DNA of 64,000 nucleotides from Betaproteobacteria bacterium (GCA_016194905.1 JACQAP010000008.1:310001-374000), one strand, 5' to 3'. Counted from the first letter of the stretch, positions 53,153 to 63,341 are shown. The notes: generated by a model not told the origin, from the sequence alone. Numbers and translations are program-made.

Positions 53153-53222
53153 CAACGCGTTCGAAACCGGACGCACAGAAGCTTCGCTTCTTCTCGCCGT
53201 TCAACGCGGGAATCGGTTGCAG
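53147..53222 (+). repeat. attC-like site F after hicB (degenerate 3' box)
   Basis: The first box GCATAAC (53147) holds the hicB stop. Inner arms CGCGTTCGAAACCGG and CCGTTCAACGCG pair well, with an AGAAGCTTCGCTTCT loop hairpin. The far box is unclear (GTTGCAG at 53216). Two GTTATGC boxes lie upstream of hicA at 52673 and 52685, as left by a preceding attC site. Confidence 0.55.
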
Positions 53223-53431
53223 TCGACTATCCCGCATCTGTTGTGAGCCTCTGAGGGCTCGTGCCGACATGGAATCTGCGCACGGGTAGCCACACGCTCA
53301 GAGCGATCAAGCCTCGATCAGCAGAGTTATCGGCTTTGTCCCGTGCCGGTCCGACCGTCGTTGCCATGATGGACGCGGTTTGCCTTACGCAAGCCGTGGA
53401 AAGGTTTCCTGCCTGTTCTCTGGCGGCCACG
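53223..53431. other. Intergenic sequence before gcvP
   Basis: About 210 bp with no supported gene. Open frames here either antisense gcvP or encode no recognisable protein. Confidence 0.3.
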
Positions 53432-56383
53432 CTAAGCCTCATCGCGGCTGAGCGGCGGGCAGGAACAGAACAGGTTGCGGTCGCCCCAGACGTTGTCCAC
53501 CCTGCCCACGGGTGACCAGTATTTGGTCTTGCGCAACGCCGCCATCGGATAGGCGGCTTCTTCGCGCGAGTAGGCATGCGGCCAATCGCTCTTGAGCAAG
53601 GCTTCCGCCGTGTGCGGTGCGTTCTTCAGCGGGTTGTCGGCCTGCGGCCATTGGCCGGCCTCGACCTTGGCGATTTCGGCGCGGATGGCAATCATGGCGT
53701 CGCAAAAACGGTCCAGCTCCTCCAGCGATTCGCTCTCGGTGGGTTCGACCATCAGCGTGCCGGCCACCGGGAAGCTCAGTGTCGGCGCGTGGAAGCCGTA
53801 GTCGATCAGGCGTTTGGCCACGTCTTCGGCGCTGATGCCGTGGGCCCCGCCGGTGTTGTCCTTCAAGGGACGCAGATCGAGGATGCACTCGTGCGCCACG
53901 CCGCCGCCCTTGATGCCGGCGATGTTGCCGCTGTAGTGCACCTCGTAGTGGTCAGCCAGACGCGCGGCGATGTAGTTCGCCGACAGGATCGCGGTCTCGG
54001 TGGCCGCCCGTAATCCCTCGGCGCCCATCATGCGCATGTACATCCAACTGATCGGCAGCACTGCGGCGTTGCCGAGCGGGGCGGCGCTGACGGCGCCCAC
54101 CTGCTTGTCAGTGCCCGGGCCGGCGCTGCGATGTGCCGGCAGGAAAGGCACCAGGTCCGCCACCACGCACACCGGGCCGACACCCGGGCCGCCGCCGCCG
54201 TGCGGAATGCAGAAGGTCTTGTGCAAATTGAGGTGGCTCACATCGCCGCCGAACTCGCCGGGTGCCGCCAATCCCACCAGCGCGTTTAGGTTCGCGCCAT
54301 CGACATAGACACGGCCGCCATGGCGGTGGACCAACGCGCACAGTTCCTTCACATGCGTGTCGAACACGCCATAGGTAGATGGGTAGGTGATCATCACTGC
54401 GCCGAGCCGCTCACTGTGCTGCTCGCACTTGGCCTTCAGGTCCGCCAGATCGACGTTGCCCTCGGCATCGCACTTCGTTACCACCACCTGCATGCCCGCC
54501 ATGTGTGCACTTGCCGGGTTGGTGCCATGCGCCGACTCCGGAATCAGGCAGATGTTGCGTTGTCCTTCACCACGCGCCTCGTGGCAGGCCTTGATGATCA
54601 GCAGGCCGGCGTATTCACCTTGCGAGCCGGCGTTGGGTTGCAGGCTGACGCCACTGTAGCCGGTGGCCTGGCACAGCCAGGCTTCGAGCTGCTCGCGCAG
54701 CGTGTCGTAGCCGGCCAGTTGGTCGCGCGGCGCGAAGGGGTGCAGGTTGGCGAACTCCGGCCAGGTCATCGGAATCATCTCGCTGGTGGCGTTGAGCTTC
54801 ATCGTGCACGAGCCCAACGGGATCATCGTGCGGTCCAGCGCCAGGTCCTTGTCGGCCAGGCTGCGGATGTAGCGCAGCATGTCGGTCTCGCTGTGGTGGC
54901 GGTTGAACACCGGGTGCGTGAGGAAGGCGCTGGTGCGCGCCAGCGACGGCGGGATCAGCGAGGCAATGCCTTTTTCGAACCGGTCGAAACCGGGCAAGGT
55001 CTGGTGACCGGCAAACAGCGTCCACAGCGCCGAGATGTCCTCGCGCGTCGTCGTCTCGTCGAGCGTGATGCCCACGCTCGTCGCCGAATCGCGGCGCAGG
55101 TTGTAGCCCGCATCGCGCGCCGCCTGCATCACGGCGTCAGTGTTGGCGCCGGTGTCGATTTGCACCGTGTCGAAGGCGCTGGAATTCAGCAGCGTGCAGC
55201 CGAGCTGCCACAAGCCCGACGCCAGCACTGCCGCGTAGCCGGCCACGCGGCGTGCGATTCGCTTCAGGCCTTCGGGGCCGTGATAGACCGCGTACATGCT
55301 GGCCACCACCGCGGGAAGCACTTGTGCCGTGCAGATGTTGCTGGTGGCTTTCTCGCGGCGGATGTGCTGCTCGCGCGTCTGCAGCGCCAGGCGGTAGGCC
55401 GGCGCACCATGCACGTCGACGCTCACGCCCACGAGCCGGCCCGGCATGGAGCGCTTGAACTCGTCCCTGGTGGCCAGGTAGGCCGCATGCGGCCCGCCGT
55501 TGCCCATGGGCATGCCGAAACGCTGCGCGTTACCCACTGCGATGTCCGCGCCCATTTCGCCGGGTGAGGTGATCAGCGTCAGCGCCAGCAGATCGGCGGC
55601 GACGATGACCATGCCACCGCGCGCATGCACCGCGTCGCTGATCGGCTTCAGGTCGCGCACCACGCCATTGACACCGGGGTATTGCAGCAGCACCGCGAAT
55701 GCCTCGGTGTCGCCTGCAGCGCCGGCGGCGCCCGTGACCACCGAAATACCCAGCGGCCTGGCGCGGGTCCGCACCACTTCCAGCGTTTGCGGCAGCACAT
55801 CGTCGGCAACGAAGAAGGTCGTCGATTTGCTCTTGCCCACCCGCATCGCCAGCGTCATGGCTTCGGCGGCCGCCGTGGCCTCGTCGAGCATCGACGCGCC
55901 GGCGATGGCCATGCCGGTCAGGTCGCACACCATGGTCTGGAAGTTGACCAGCGCTTCCATGCGGCCCTGGGAAATCTCCGCCTGATAAGGCGTGTAGGCG
56001 GTGTACCACGCCGGGTTTTCGAGCACGTTGCGCAAGATGACAGCGGGCGTGTGCGTGCCGTGGTACCCCTGACCGATACAGCTTCTGAGCACCTTGTTCT
56101 GCGCGGCGATGCGTTTCAATTCGGCCAACGCCCGCGCCTCGGACAGCACTGCCGGCAACGCCATGGGCCGGCTGCGCGCAATGCCGCGGGGGACGATGGC
56201 CTCGATCAGCGCGCGCCTCGATGCGGCGCCGATGACCGACAGCATGTGGCGTTCACCGTCTGACTGAACGCCGATGTGGCGGGCAATGAATTCGGCGGCG
56301 TTTTCAAGCTCGAAGAGCGGCTTTTGGGCGGGCATCGACATGGGCGCTTCCCGCAGTGGAACTTCTCGACGAGGCGTGGTCAC
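53432..56383 (-). CDS. gcvP: Glycine dehydrogenase (decarboxylating), P protein
   Basis: PLP enzyme of the glycine cleavage system; decarboxylates glycine and passes aminomethyl to GcvH. The 983-residue protein is the single-chain form: N-terminal GcvP half (FIARHIGV ... [21 protein letters not shown]), then the catalytic half with the PLP Lys in [17 protein letters not shown] near residue 740. The start is GTG 56383 in GTGA shared with the gcvH stop; an ATG at 56341 would lose 14 residues with little conservation. It is the last gene of gcvT-H-P. Confidence 0.95.
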   Translation of the reverse strand: MTTPRREVPLREAPMSMPAQKPLFELENAAEFIARHIGVQSDGERHMLSVIGAASRRALIEAIVPRGIARSRPMALPAVLSEARALAELKRIAAQNKVLRSCIGQGYHGTHTPAVILRNVLENPAWYTAYTPYQAEISQGRMEALVNFQTMVCDLTGMAIAGASMLDEATAAAEAMTLAMRVGKSKSTTFFVADDVLPQTLEVVRTRARPLGISVVTGAAGAAGDTEAFAVLLQYPGVNGVVRDLKPISDAVHARGGMVIVAADLLALTLITSPGEMGADIAVGNAQRFGMPMGNGGPHAAYLATRDEFKRSMPGRLVGVSVDVHGAPAYRLALQTREQHIRREKATSNICTAQVLPAVVASMYAVYHGPEGLKRIARRVAGYAAVLASGLWQLGCTLLNSSAFDTVQIDTGANTDAVMQAARDAGYNLRRDSATSVGITLDETTTREDISALWTLFAGHQTLPGFDRFEKGIASLIPPSLARTSAFLTHPVFNRHHSETDMLRYIRSLADKDLALDRTMIPLGSCTMKLNATSEMIPMTWPEFANLHPFAPRDQLAGYDTLREQLEAWLCQATGYSGVSLQPNAGSQGEYAGLLIIKACHEARGEGQRNICLIPESAHGTNPASAHMAGMQVVVTKCDAEGNVDLADLKAKCEQHSERLGAVMITYPSTYGVFDTHVKELCALVHRHGGRVYVDGANLNALVGLAAPGEFGGDVSHLNLHKTFCIPHGGGGPGVGPVCVVADLVPFLPAHRSAGPGTDKQVGAVSAAPLGNAAVLPISWMYMRMMGAEGLRAATETAILSANYIAARLADHYEVHYSGNIAGIKGGGVAHECILDLRPLKDNTGGAHGISAEDVAKRLIDYGFHAPTLSFPVAGTLMVEPTESESLEELDRFCDAMIAIRAEIAKVEAGQWPQADNPLKNAPHTAEALLKSDWPHAYSREEAAYPMAALRKTKYWSPVGRVDNVWGDRNLFCSCPPLSRDEA

Positions 56384-56754
56384 GCGTTTTTCACGAGCAG
56401 GTCATAGGCTGGCCCGTCCATCAGTTGTTCGAACTCGCCCATGTCGGCCACATGAACCTTGAAGAACCAGCCGTGACCCATTGGATCGGTGTTGGCCAGG
56501 GACGGATCGGCGCGCAACGCTTCGTTGACCTCGACGACTTCGCCGCTCAGCGGCATGTACAGGTCCGAAGCCGCTTTCACCGACTCGACCACTCCGGCCA
56601 CATCGCCCTTCTTGAAGCGGCTGCCGATCGCCGGCAGATCGACGAACACCACATCGCCCAACGCGTCCTGCGCGTGGTGCGTGATGCCGACGGTGGCGGC
56701 CTCATGGTCCTCGATGTTGATCCATTCGTGATCGGGCGTGTACTTCGTCGTCAT
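56380..56754 (-). CDS. gcvH: Glycine cleavage system H protein
   Basis: Lipoyl carrier of the glycine cleavage system, 124 residues. The lipoylation site is Lys 60 in [21 protein letters not shown] at the start and the final [13 protein letters not shown] are family-typical. It is 74 bp after gcvT and overlaps gcvP by four bases. Confidence 0.95.
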   Translation of the reverse strand: MTTKYTPDHEWINIEDHEAATVGITHHAQDALGDVVFVDLPAIGSRFKKGDVAGVVESVKAASDLYMPLSGEVVEVNEALRADPSLANTDPMGHGWFFKVHVADMGEFEQLMDGPAYDLLVKNA

Positions 56755-56828
56755 GGGTTCTCCTCAGGTTGTCGAATGTCCTTGGCCGCTTCGGCAATGA
56801 CAAGCGAGAGTGATGGTGGATGGCGCCG

Positions 56829-57947
56829 TCAGCCGCGGAAATAGCGGTGAGGTGTAAAGGGCATGGCGCTGACACGCATGGGCTGGTTCTTGCCGCGCAC
56901 TTGCGCGTACACCTCGTGGTTGGGCAAGGCGTGGTTGGCGGCGAGGTAGGCCATCGCGATCGGGTGGTTGACAGTGGGCGCCAGCGTGCCGCTGGTCACG
57001 TGGCCGAGCCTATGGCCCTGCGCATCGACGATCAACGCACCTTCACGCACCGGCACACGCTCCAGCCCGACCATTCCGACGCGCTTGGTGCTGACACCAA
57101 GCGCCAACTGCCCGTCGATCACGTTCGCACCGGGGTAACCGCCGGCGCGCGCACCCCCCGCGCGGCGCACTTTCTGGATGGCCCAGGTCAGGCCCGCTTC
57201 CACCGGCGTTGTGACGTTGTTGATGTCGTGCCCGTACAGGCACAACCCGGCTTCGAGGCGCAACGTATCGCGCGCGCCCAAGCCGGCCGGCTGGACCTCG
57301 GTCGACGCGAGCAGCGCGCGCGCCAGCGCCTCGGCTTGAGAGGCAGGCACTGAAATCTCGAAGCCGTCTTCACCGGTGTAGCCGGACCGGGCGACAAAAC
57401 AATCCGTGCCCGCCAGCGTGGCGCTCATGCCGGTCATGAAGGTAAGTTTTGCCAGCGCCGGGTTGAGCCGCGACAACGCAGTGACCGCCCTGGGCCCTTG
57501 CAAGGCCAGCAACGCCCGGTCGGGCAGGGGCTGCACCGTGCAGCGATGGCCGATGTGCGTCACCAGGTGCTTGATGTCGGCGTCCTTGCAGGCCGCGTTG
57601 ACGATGACGAACAGGTCACCCTCGCGCCGCGTGATCATCAGATCGTCCAGGATCCCGCCGCTGGCGTTGGTGAAGAAACCGTAGCGCTGCTTGCCCACTG
57701 CCAGGTCGACCACATCCACCGGGACCAGTGACTCCAAGGCCTTTGCTGCGTTGTCACCCAGCAAGCGCAACTGCCCCATGTGCGACACATCGAACAGCGC
57801 CGCCGATGCGCGGCAATGCCGGTGTTCGGCCAGAATGCCCGCGGGGTAGCTCACCGGCATGTCGTAACCGGCGAACGGCACCATCTTCGCGCCCAGTTCA
57901 AGGTGTAAAGCATGCAGCGGGGTCTTTTGCAAAACGGTGGCGGACAT
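56829..57947 (-). CDS. gcvT: Glycine cleavage system T protein (aminomethyltransferase)
   Basis: Tetrahydrofolate-dependent transferase of the system, 372 residues. Motifs: GAKMVPFAGYDMPVSYP near residue 20, LFDVSHMGQ near 51, RSGYTGEDGFEI near 186, and GARDTLRLEAGLCLYGHDI near 223. ATG 57947 follows a GGAG at suitable distance; reading to 57998 adds 17 unrelated residues. It is directly downstream of the tandem glycine riboswitch. Confidence 0.95.
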   Translation of the reverse strand: MSATVLQKTPLHALHLELGAKMVPFAGYDMPVSYPAGILAEHRHCRASAALFDVSHMGQLRLLGDNAAKALESLVPVDVVDLAVGKQRYGFFTNASGGILDDLMITRREGDLFVIVNAACKDADIKHLVTHIGHRCTVQPLPDRALLALQGPRAVTALSRLNPALAKLTFMTGMSATLAGTDCFVARSGYTGEDGFEISVPASQAEALARALLASTEVQPAGLGARDTLRLEAGLCLYGHDINNVTTPVEAGLTWAIQKVRRAGGARAGGYPGANVIDGQLALGVSTKRVGMVGLERVPVREGALIVDAQGHRLGHVTSGTLAPTVNHPIAMAYLAANHALPNHEVYAQVRGKNQPMRVSAMPFTPHRYFRG

Positions 57948-58006
57948 GGCTCCAGCGCTGGCGAGGGCAGTCTTCGAACCAGTGCGGCCCAGCCGCACCG
58001 GGGATG

Positions 58007-58218
58007 CCCTCTCTGTCCGCTTTACCTGAGAGATTGGCGGCCTGCGTTCGACGGCGGGCCGCTTGCCCCTTCGGTGGGCCCACTCGATGCGGGCCTCTCT
58101 CCAGCGAGGAACGCTTCGACGGAAGCGTTTGTCAGTCCTTTAGCCTGAGCGTTCGTGCTCCCGCTACCAGCGGGCGCTGCGCCTTCGGCGGCTTCACGTG
58201 GAAGCGCTCTCCTGACGG
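58007..58218 (-). ncRNA. Tandem glycine riboswitch
   Basis: Two consecutive aptamers on the minus strand. Aptamer I runs 58218 to about 58125 with CAGGAGAG, CCGAAGGCGCA and CTCAGGCTAAAGGACTG. Aptamer II runs 58104 to 58007 with CTGGAGAG, CCGAAGGGGCAA and CTCTCAGGTAAAGCGGAC. A 20-nt linker joins them. It precedes gcvT by 60 bp and by analogy with known cases turns the operon on when glycine is abundant. Confidence 0.95.
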
Positions 58219-58223
58219 CGTCA

Positions 58224-58253
58224 AGTGTAGCAGCGACCGATGCCTTGCGTCGA
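58224..58253 (-). promoter_or_regulatory. Putative promoter of the gcv operon
   Basis: On the minus strand TACACT (-10, 58229-58224) and TCGACG (-35, 58253-58248) are 18 bp apart, and the expected start falls at the first base of aptamer I. The -35 is a poor match. Confidence 0.4.
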
Positions 58254-58710
58254 GACGGTGGGTACAGGGAAAACAAACGCCGCTTTTTGCCGGGCGGGGC
58301 TGTATCGACCGCATGGTGAGCGGTCAATCGCACGGGTCTTTGCCGAGCACAGGCGGTTTCGCGGGGATACTTCGCGCCAACCATCGGCTGGAGGTGGCTG
58401 ATCTCCACCCCTTTTACCCGCTCGCGCGAGTGCAAGATTGCGCAGTTCACGCCTGTGGCGAATCAGGCATTTCGCGATGCAGGGCTTCAATCCCTGTCAT
58501 TGGCGGGAATGCCGATTGATTCTCACGTTATCCGGTTGAGTCACCGCATCGCCGCGGTGTTTTTGTCAGAGCTGCGCGAATCGCGCGCGGGGCAAGGCGC
58601 CGGGAAAATGATCAGTGCGGTGGATCGATCCCCGCGTGGATAACGATCCTGTCGATGGCGTCTTGGAGTGCTTCCATCTCGATCATAGGTTGTGCTCCCT
58701 TGGTGCCAGA
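58254..58710. other. Intergenic region upstream of the gcv promoter
   Basis: About 450 bp between the gcv promoter and the next minus-strand gene. Several short frames are open on both strands; none has a ribosome site together with a protein-like sequence. I see no RNA gene or repeat. Confidence 0.3.
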
Positions 58711-58977
58711 TCAGTCTTGCGATACTTGAGGTAATGTCCGTTTCCACCGTGTCCCCTTCGCCGGGCGGCCTCTCCCTTCGCCCGGGCAAACATTGTGCTG
58801 AAGGTCGGAAAAGATCATCCAGTGGTGCTCGATGTTCGGATACAGGAACGGACCAGCCACCTGCATCCGTGCGTTGCAGCAGCAGTCTTCGCTCTTCAAG
58901 CTGCGGGGCGCGTAGCGGTCGGCGTTTGCCCAGTCAGCCGAGAGAAACAACGACAGGGCCAGAATCAGCCGGCGCAT
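58711..58977 (-). CDS. Small exported Cys-containing protein
   Basis: An 88-residue protein with a signal peptide (MRRLILALSLFLSADWANA). The mature part holds SEDCCCNARMQVAGPFLYP and IEHHWMIF. AAAGGAA precedes the ATG at good distance. It follows a gene for a HExxH protein on the same strand by 80 bp. No family recognised. Confidence 0.55.
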   Translation of the reverse strand: MRRLILALSLFLSADWANADRYAPRSLKSEDCCCNARMQVAGPFLYPNIEHHWMIFSDLQHNVCPGEGRGRPAKGTRWKRTLPQVSQD

Positions 58978-59057
58978 AGGGGGTTCCTTTCGAGAAGAAG
59001 TGATCGCTCATCCGCCCCGGTTGCGTGAAGCGCTTTGCGGCGTGCCGGCAAGACTGC

Positions 59058-59486
59058 TTACGACCAGCCTCCCCCGCACTGGTGAAACGGGTTGATCGGA
59101 AAGGCGTGGTGTCCGTCGCGCATGCTGGCAAGATAGCGGTTCTGGATCTCGTAGGCGTCCGATTCCTTGAAACTGTTTTGGGCACACTTGTTCGCGATCG
59201 TGTCGAATTTTCGACTTACGTTCTGCGCGTGATGAACCAGTTCGTGCAAAAGGATCGAGCGCGCGAAGATATCGGACTTGACGTCCAGGCTGTCGTCGAT
59301 GAACACGCCTTGTGCCGGGTCGTAGAATGCCCTGACCCGACATGGGCCGGCGCAAAAACGCTGCTCGATTTCCTCATGTGGAACCGCGTGGATCTCGGGC
59401 AGCACCTTCGGTGCCGGGTATCCGGCGAGCAACTGGATGCTGGTAAAAAGCTCTACGACAAGCGACGAGACGGTAGATGATTCCAT
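59058..59486 (-). CDS. Putative small zinc metallopeptidase (HExxH)
   Basis: A 142-residue protein with a zinc-peptidase motif HELVHHAQ near residue 81 and acidic residues ESDAYE about 27 residues later that could give the third ligand, as in gluzincin-type enzymes. Four cysteines (CAGPC, NKC, QC) are present. AAAGGA precedes the ATG by five bases. No signal peptide is obvious. It is preceded by a terminator-like hairpin in its own leader. Family not identified. Confidence 0.65.
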   Translation of the reverse strand: MESSTVSSLVVELFTSIQLLAGYPAPKVLPEIHAVPHEEIEQRFCAGPCRVRAFYDPAQGVFIDDSLDVKSDIFARSILLHELVHHAQNVSRKFDTIANKCAQNSFKESDAYEIQNRYLASMRDGHHAFPINPFHQCGGGWS

Positions 59487-60143
59487 TGCGATCCTTTGCC
59501 AGATCGATCAGGCCTTTGTTATACGGAGTGTGATTTTCTTTGCTCCTCAAAAAAAATCCGACTGGGCGGAAGGGGACCCGCCCAGTCGGTAAACAAACAA
59601 TCGACGCAGCCGGGCTGACGTACGATCGTTCGGGAGGAGCTTTAATCAACTATCGGCATCCACGCACCAAATTCATCTTCCTCCGCTCTGTTACCGCCGA
59701 ATGCGCATCGAAGCGTGACCAGAATAGACAGATACGGCTCCCGCTTGGCTCACGGATCGAAGAAAACCCGGGATGAGGGGCAACCGGAGAGGGTGGGTGG
59801 GGGCGGCAATTACGCGCCGAACATGTCCTATGTCCGGCAACCAAGAGGCCGAAAAAATCCGCTTTTCGGCGAAGGCACGTTCGCAGTCCTGTTCAGCGAT
59901 CGATTTTCCTCACTGCAAGCCCACAGATGGCCCACCGATTGGGGGGCTGTCTGGCCAGTCGCACCTTGCCAATTCCAGGAGCGCGGGGAACTGGAGCGAA
60001 CGGCGATCCGAACCCATTTTCGAAGTCCCGATGCGAGTCCTCGGACCTTCCCGTGCGGCAGGGTGTTTGGGCGTACCATAGAGACGTTCTCTACTTGCCC
60101 CCTAGGCTCACCGTTCGCGGTCCCCCCGCGTGGAGCGCCTGTC
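59487..60143. other. Intergenic region between divergent metallopeptidase and regulator genes
   Basis: Contains the minus-strand terminator hairpin and a possible eight-codon leader frame at 59650-59676. The plus frame of the regulator is open from 59715, but residues before 60144 do not look like protein. No repeat of the families seen elsewhere is present. Confidence 0.35.
59549..59589 (-). terminator. Rho-independent terminator-like hairpin in a leader
   Basis: Read on the minus strand: a perfect 12-bp stem (CCGACTGGGCGG and its complement) with an 8-nt loop, one A, then eight T. No minus-strand gene lies upstream for over 4 kb, so the hairpin is 60 bp in front of the metallopeptidase gene. 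It may be an attenuator or the end of a small RNA. Confidence 0.8.
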
Positions 60144-63100
60144 ATGGCGAAGGCATCTAATGCTCTGGCCAAACCGTCCAGTGCCCTAGCTAAATTAAGC
60201 CGGCCGAAACTATTTGGTGCGCTGCCGCGCCAGCGGCTGTTCGATCTGCTGGATCAGTGCCGCGCCCATCCGCTGGTCTGGGTGGCCGGTCCTCCGGGAG
60301 CGGGCAAGACCACGCTGATAGCAAGCTACCTCGAAGCCAGGCAGCTTCCAGGGCTGTGGTACCAGGTGGACGCTGGGGACGTGGACCCCGCCACCTTCTT
60401 CTACTACCTGGGCTTGGCCGCGTCAGAGTTAACGGGCGACCACCAAACACTGCCCCTGCTGACCCCGGAATATCTTCCGGATCTGCCGGGGTTCAGCCGC
60501 CGTTTCTTCCGTGAGTTGTACGCGCGGCTACCCCGCCCTGCGGTCGTGGTCCTGAACAACTACGAGGAAGTGCTGGGCGAAGTGGCGTTCCATTCCCTGC
60601 TGGCGGACTCGGTGCAAGAGATTCCCGAGGGCGTCAATGTCATCGTCGCGGGCCGCAGCGAGCCTCCCGCGCGTTTTGCAAGGCTCGTCGCCAACAAGAC
60701 GGTAGGGATCGTGGGCTGGGAGGATCTGCGCTTGACGCCGGAGGAAACGCGCGGCATTGCCTGCGCGACCCATCCCATGGACGAGGCTTTGCTTGCCACA
60801 CTCTATCAACAATCCGGCGGATGGGCCGCTGGACTGACGCTCATGCTCGAACGCATCCGGCGTAACGGCATTGCCCCGGAGCATGTGCTGGCCGAAACCC
60901 GCGAGGCGGCGTTCAATTACTTTGCCGGCGAGATCTTCGACAAGGCGCCGCCCGAGGATCAGCAGATCCTGATTTCCACCGCCTTTCTGCCCCGGGTCAC
61001 GGCGGCCCTCGCCGAGCAATTGAGCGGGAGCTCCAATGCCGGGAAACTTTTGAACGACCTCTACCGGCATCAATTGTTCATCGATCGGCGCGCCGGTACG
61101 GAAGTCACCTATCAATATCACGACCTGTTCCGCGACTTCCTGCTGGCGCGGGCGCGAGAGTTCCATTCGCCCGTCGAGTTCACTCAATTGGCACGGCGTG
61201 CTGCGCAGTTGCTGGAAGCCAATGGCCAGTTCGAAGACGCGGTCGGCCTTTACACCGGCGCCGATGATTGGAACGCCGCCGCCGAACTGATCCTGAAGCA
61301 GGCGCCCGGCCTGCTTGCCCAGGGCCGCGGGCAAACGCTGCGCGAGTGGATCAGCGCCCTGCCGGCAGAGCGGGTGAAAGCGATGCCATGGCTTGCGTAC
61401 TGGCACGGGAGGTCCTTGATCCAGGTCGATCACCCGCGGGCGCGCCAGATCCTCGAGCAGGTGTTTGCGGACTTCAAAGAGCGCGGCGACGAGATCGGCC
61501 AGATGGTCACGGCGTCCGGGATTATCGAGACCCATCACTTTGAATGGGCATACATCAAGCCCATGGATCGCTGGATCGACGCGCTGGACGAGCTTTTGTC
61601 GCGCAATCCTGCCTTCCCCTCCGCAGAGGTCGAACTGCGGGTTTACTCGGGGCTGCTGATGGCGCTGCTGCGGCGCAGGCCGGAGCATCCTCTCCTTCCC
61701 GTCTGCGTCCAGCGGGTCATGACTCTCGCGGTCACCGACCTGGATGCGAACCTTCGAGTCAGCGCCGTCACCGTCGTGCTGGTGCTGTATTGGTTCAACG
61801 CGGACTGGGAGCGTGCCCGCGAAGCCAGGCAACTGATCGAATCCCTGCTTCGCCATCCGGACGTGGCGCCACTGGCCCGCGTGTATTCGCTGGTCCGTTA
61901 CGTCCACCGCCTGTGGCTGGAACTGCATTACGCAGAAGCCGCTGCCGCTCTGGACCAGGCCTTCGAGATTGCCGAACGTCATGGCCTGACAGGCGTGCGG
62001 GCCGAATTGCTGCATGCCCGAAATCTGCTGGCGCTCGCCCAGGGCGACCGGGCGACCATGGCGTCCACGCTTCAGGCCTTGAACGCCGTGGTCAATCCCC
62101 AGCAGCGCCTCGATCTCAGCCTGATGCATCGTTCGCGAGCCAATTACGCAATGCTTCTGGGTAATACAGCCGGCGCGGTCGAACACGCGCGGGCGGCGAT
62201 GGCGCTGATGGACGAAGTCGGCGTGAAGCCCAACCAGTCGCTGTTCCGGTTCTACCTGGCGGCTGCGTTGGCGGCCGACGGCAAAGACGAGGAAGCCCTG
62301 CAATATCTGGAGGAGGCGCGGGGTCTGATACGGGGAAGCATCCTGGAGCAGTCGCTGCGCGACCATGATCTGATCGAAGCTTGTATCGCGCTCAAGCGCG
62401 GCAACCGGGAACGTTGCCACGCGCTGTTGTCCGATGCATTCGACCCGGCCCGGTACAGCGGAACGGCGTCCTTCGCGTTCAGCTTCTATCCAGCGTTCAT
62501 GGCTCAGCTCTGTGCCGAAGCGCTGCGGGCGGGAATTCATACGCAATACGTCAACAGCCTGATCCGGCAATACGGCCTCGTGCCCGAGGCGCGCGACATC
62601 GAAGAGTGGCCCTGGCCGATCAAGATCCATACCCTGGGGCGATTCCTGGTGTTGAAGGACGATGTCGAGATCCGCTTCGCGCGCAAGACGCAAAGACGGC
62701 CGCTGGATCTGTTGCAGGCCCTGATCGCCCTGGGCGGCAGCGACGTTGCGGTGAGCGCGCTGACCGAAGCACTGTGGCCGGATGCGGAAGGCGATGCCGC
62801 CTATCACGCGTTTGAGAACACGCTGTATCGGCTGCGCCAGTTGCTGGGCTCCGCCAACAGCCTCAGTCTGGCGAGCGGCAAGCTGAGTCTCGATTCCAGG
62901 CGCTGCTGGGTGGATGTGTGGGCACTCGAGCGCCGACTGGAAAGTGCTCGCGACGGCGGCGCGGTCTCCGCACAAGGCCTCGACATCGTGATGCAACTAT
63001 ATCGTGGCCATTTCCTGGGCCAGGAAGCGCCACAACCATGGATTCTCCCGGCCCGCGAGCGGCTGCGCGACAAATTCCTGCGCTATGTGGAGAGTGTGGC

Positions 63101-63341
63101 CCAGTCATGCGAACGAGACCAGCAGTGGGCGCAGGCCGCCGCCATTTATCAGCGCGGCATCGAGCTGGACCATCTGGCCGAGAGCCTTTACCGCGGCCTC
63201 ATGATTTGCTACCGCGAGCTCGGCAACCATGCCGAGGCGCTGAAGGTCTACCGGCGCTGTCGCGACCTGCTGTCGGTTGTGCTTGGGGTTCAGCCAACCG
63301 CTGATACCCAGGCGATCTACCAAAGTCTCAAGCAGACTTGA
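60144..63341 (+). CDS. Large MalT-type ATPase regulator with C-terminal BTAD domain
   Basis: A 1065-residue signal-transducing transcription factor. The N-terminal NTPase resembles MalT/STAND ATPases: P-loop GPPGAGKT at about residues 49-56, then VVVLNNYEEV as Walker B and AGRSEPPARFARL as sensor. TPR-like helices fill about residues 400-820. The C-terminus has an OmpR/SARP-type winged helix (IHTLGRFLVLKDD ... RRPLDLLQALIALGG, then ENTLYRLRQLL) and a BTAD domain (GHFLGQEAPQPWILPARERLRD ... LGNHAEALKVYRRC). The start is ATG 60144; earlier in-frame starts add non-homologous sequence. Target genes are unknown. Confidence 0.85.
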   Translation: MAKASNALAKPSSALAKLSRPKLFGALPRQRLFDLLDQCRAHPLVWVAGPPGAGKTTLIASYLEARQLPGLWYQVDAGDVDPATFFYYLGLAASELTGDHQTLPLLTPEYLPDLPGFSRRFFRELYARLPRPAVVVLNNYEEVLGEVAFHSLLADSVQEIPEGVNVIVAGRSEPPARFARLVANKTVGIVGWEDLRLTPEETRGIACATHPMDEALLATLYQQSGGWAAGLTLMLERIRRNGIAPEHVLAETREAAFNYFAGEIFDKAPPEDQQILISTAFLPRVTAALAEQLSGSSNAGKLLNDLYRHQLFIDRRAGTEVTYQYHDLFRDFLLARAREFHSPVEFTQLARRAAQLLEANGQFEDAVGLYTGADDWNAAAELILKQAPGLLAQGRGQTLREWISALPAERVKAMPWLAYWHGRSLIQVDHPRARQILEQVFADFKERGDEIGQMVTASGIIETHHFEWAYIKPMDRWIDALDELLSRNPAFPSAEVELRVYSGLLMALLRRRPEHPLLPVCVQRVMTLAVTDLDANLRVSAVTVVLVLYWFNADWERAREARQLIESLLRHPDVAPLARVYSLVRYVHRLWLELHYAEAAAALDQAFEIAERHGLTGVRAELLHARNLLALAQGDRATMASTLQALNAVVNPQQRLDLSLMHRSRANYAMLLGNTAGAVEHARAAMALMDEVGVKPNQSLFRFYLAAALAADGKDEEALQYLEEARGLIRGSILEQSLRDHDLIEACIALKRGNRERCHALLSDAFDPARYSGTASFAFSFYPAFMAQLCAEALRAGIHTQYVNSLIRQYGLVPEARDIEEWPWPIKIHTLGRFLVLKDDVEIRFARKTQRRPLDLLQALIALGGSDVAVSALTEALWPDAEGDAAYHAFENTLYRLRQLLGSANSLSLASGKLSLDSRRCWVDVWALERRLESARDGGAVSAQGLDIVMQLYRGHFLGQEAPQPWILPARERLRDKFLRYVESVAQSCERDQQWAQAAAIYQRGIELDHLAESLYRGLMICYRELGNHAEALKVYRRCRDLLSVVLGVQPTADTQAIYQSLKQT

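Noticed and set aside
60528-62996. 822-codon minus-strand open frame opposite the MalT/BTAD gene
   Set aside because: It is the high-GC antisense shadow of a well-supported gene. The residues form no recognisable protein and there is no ribosome site.
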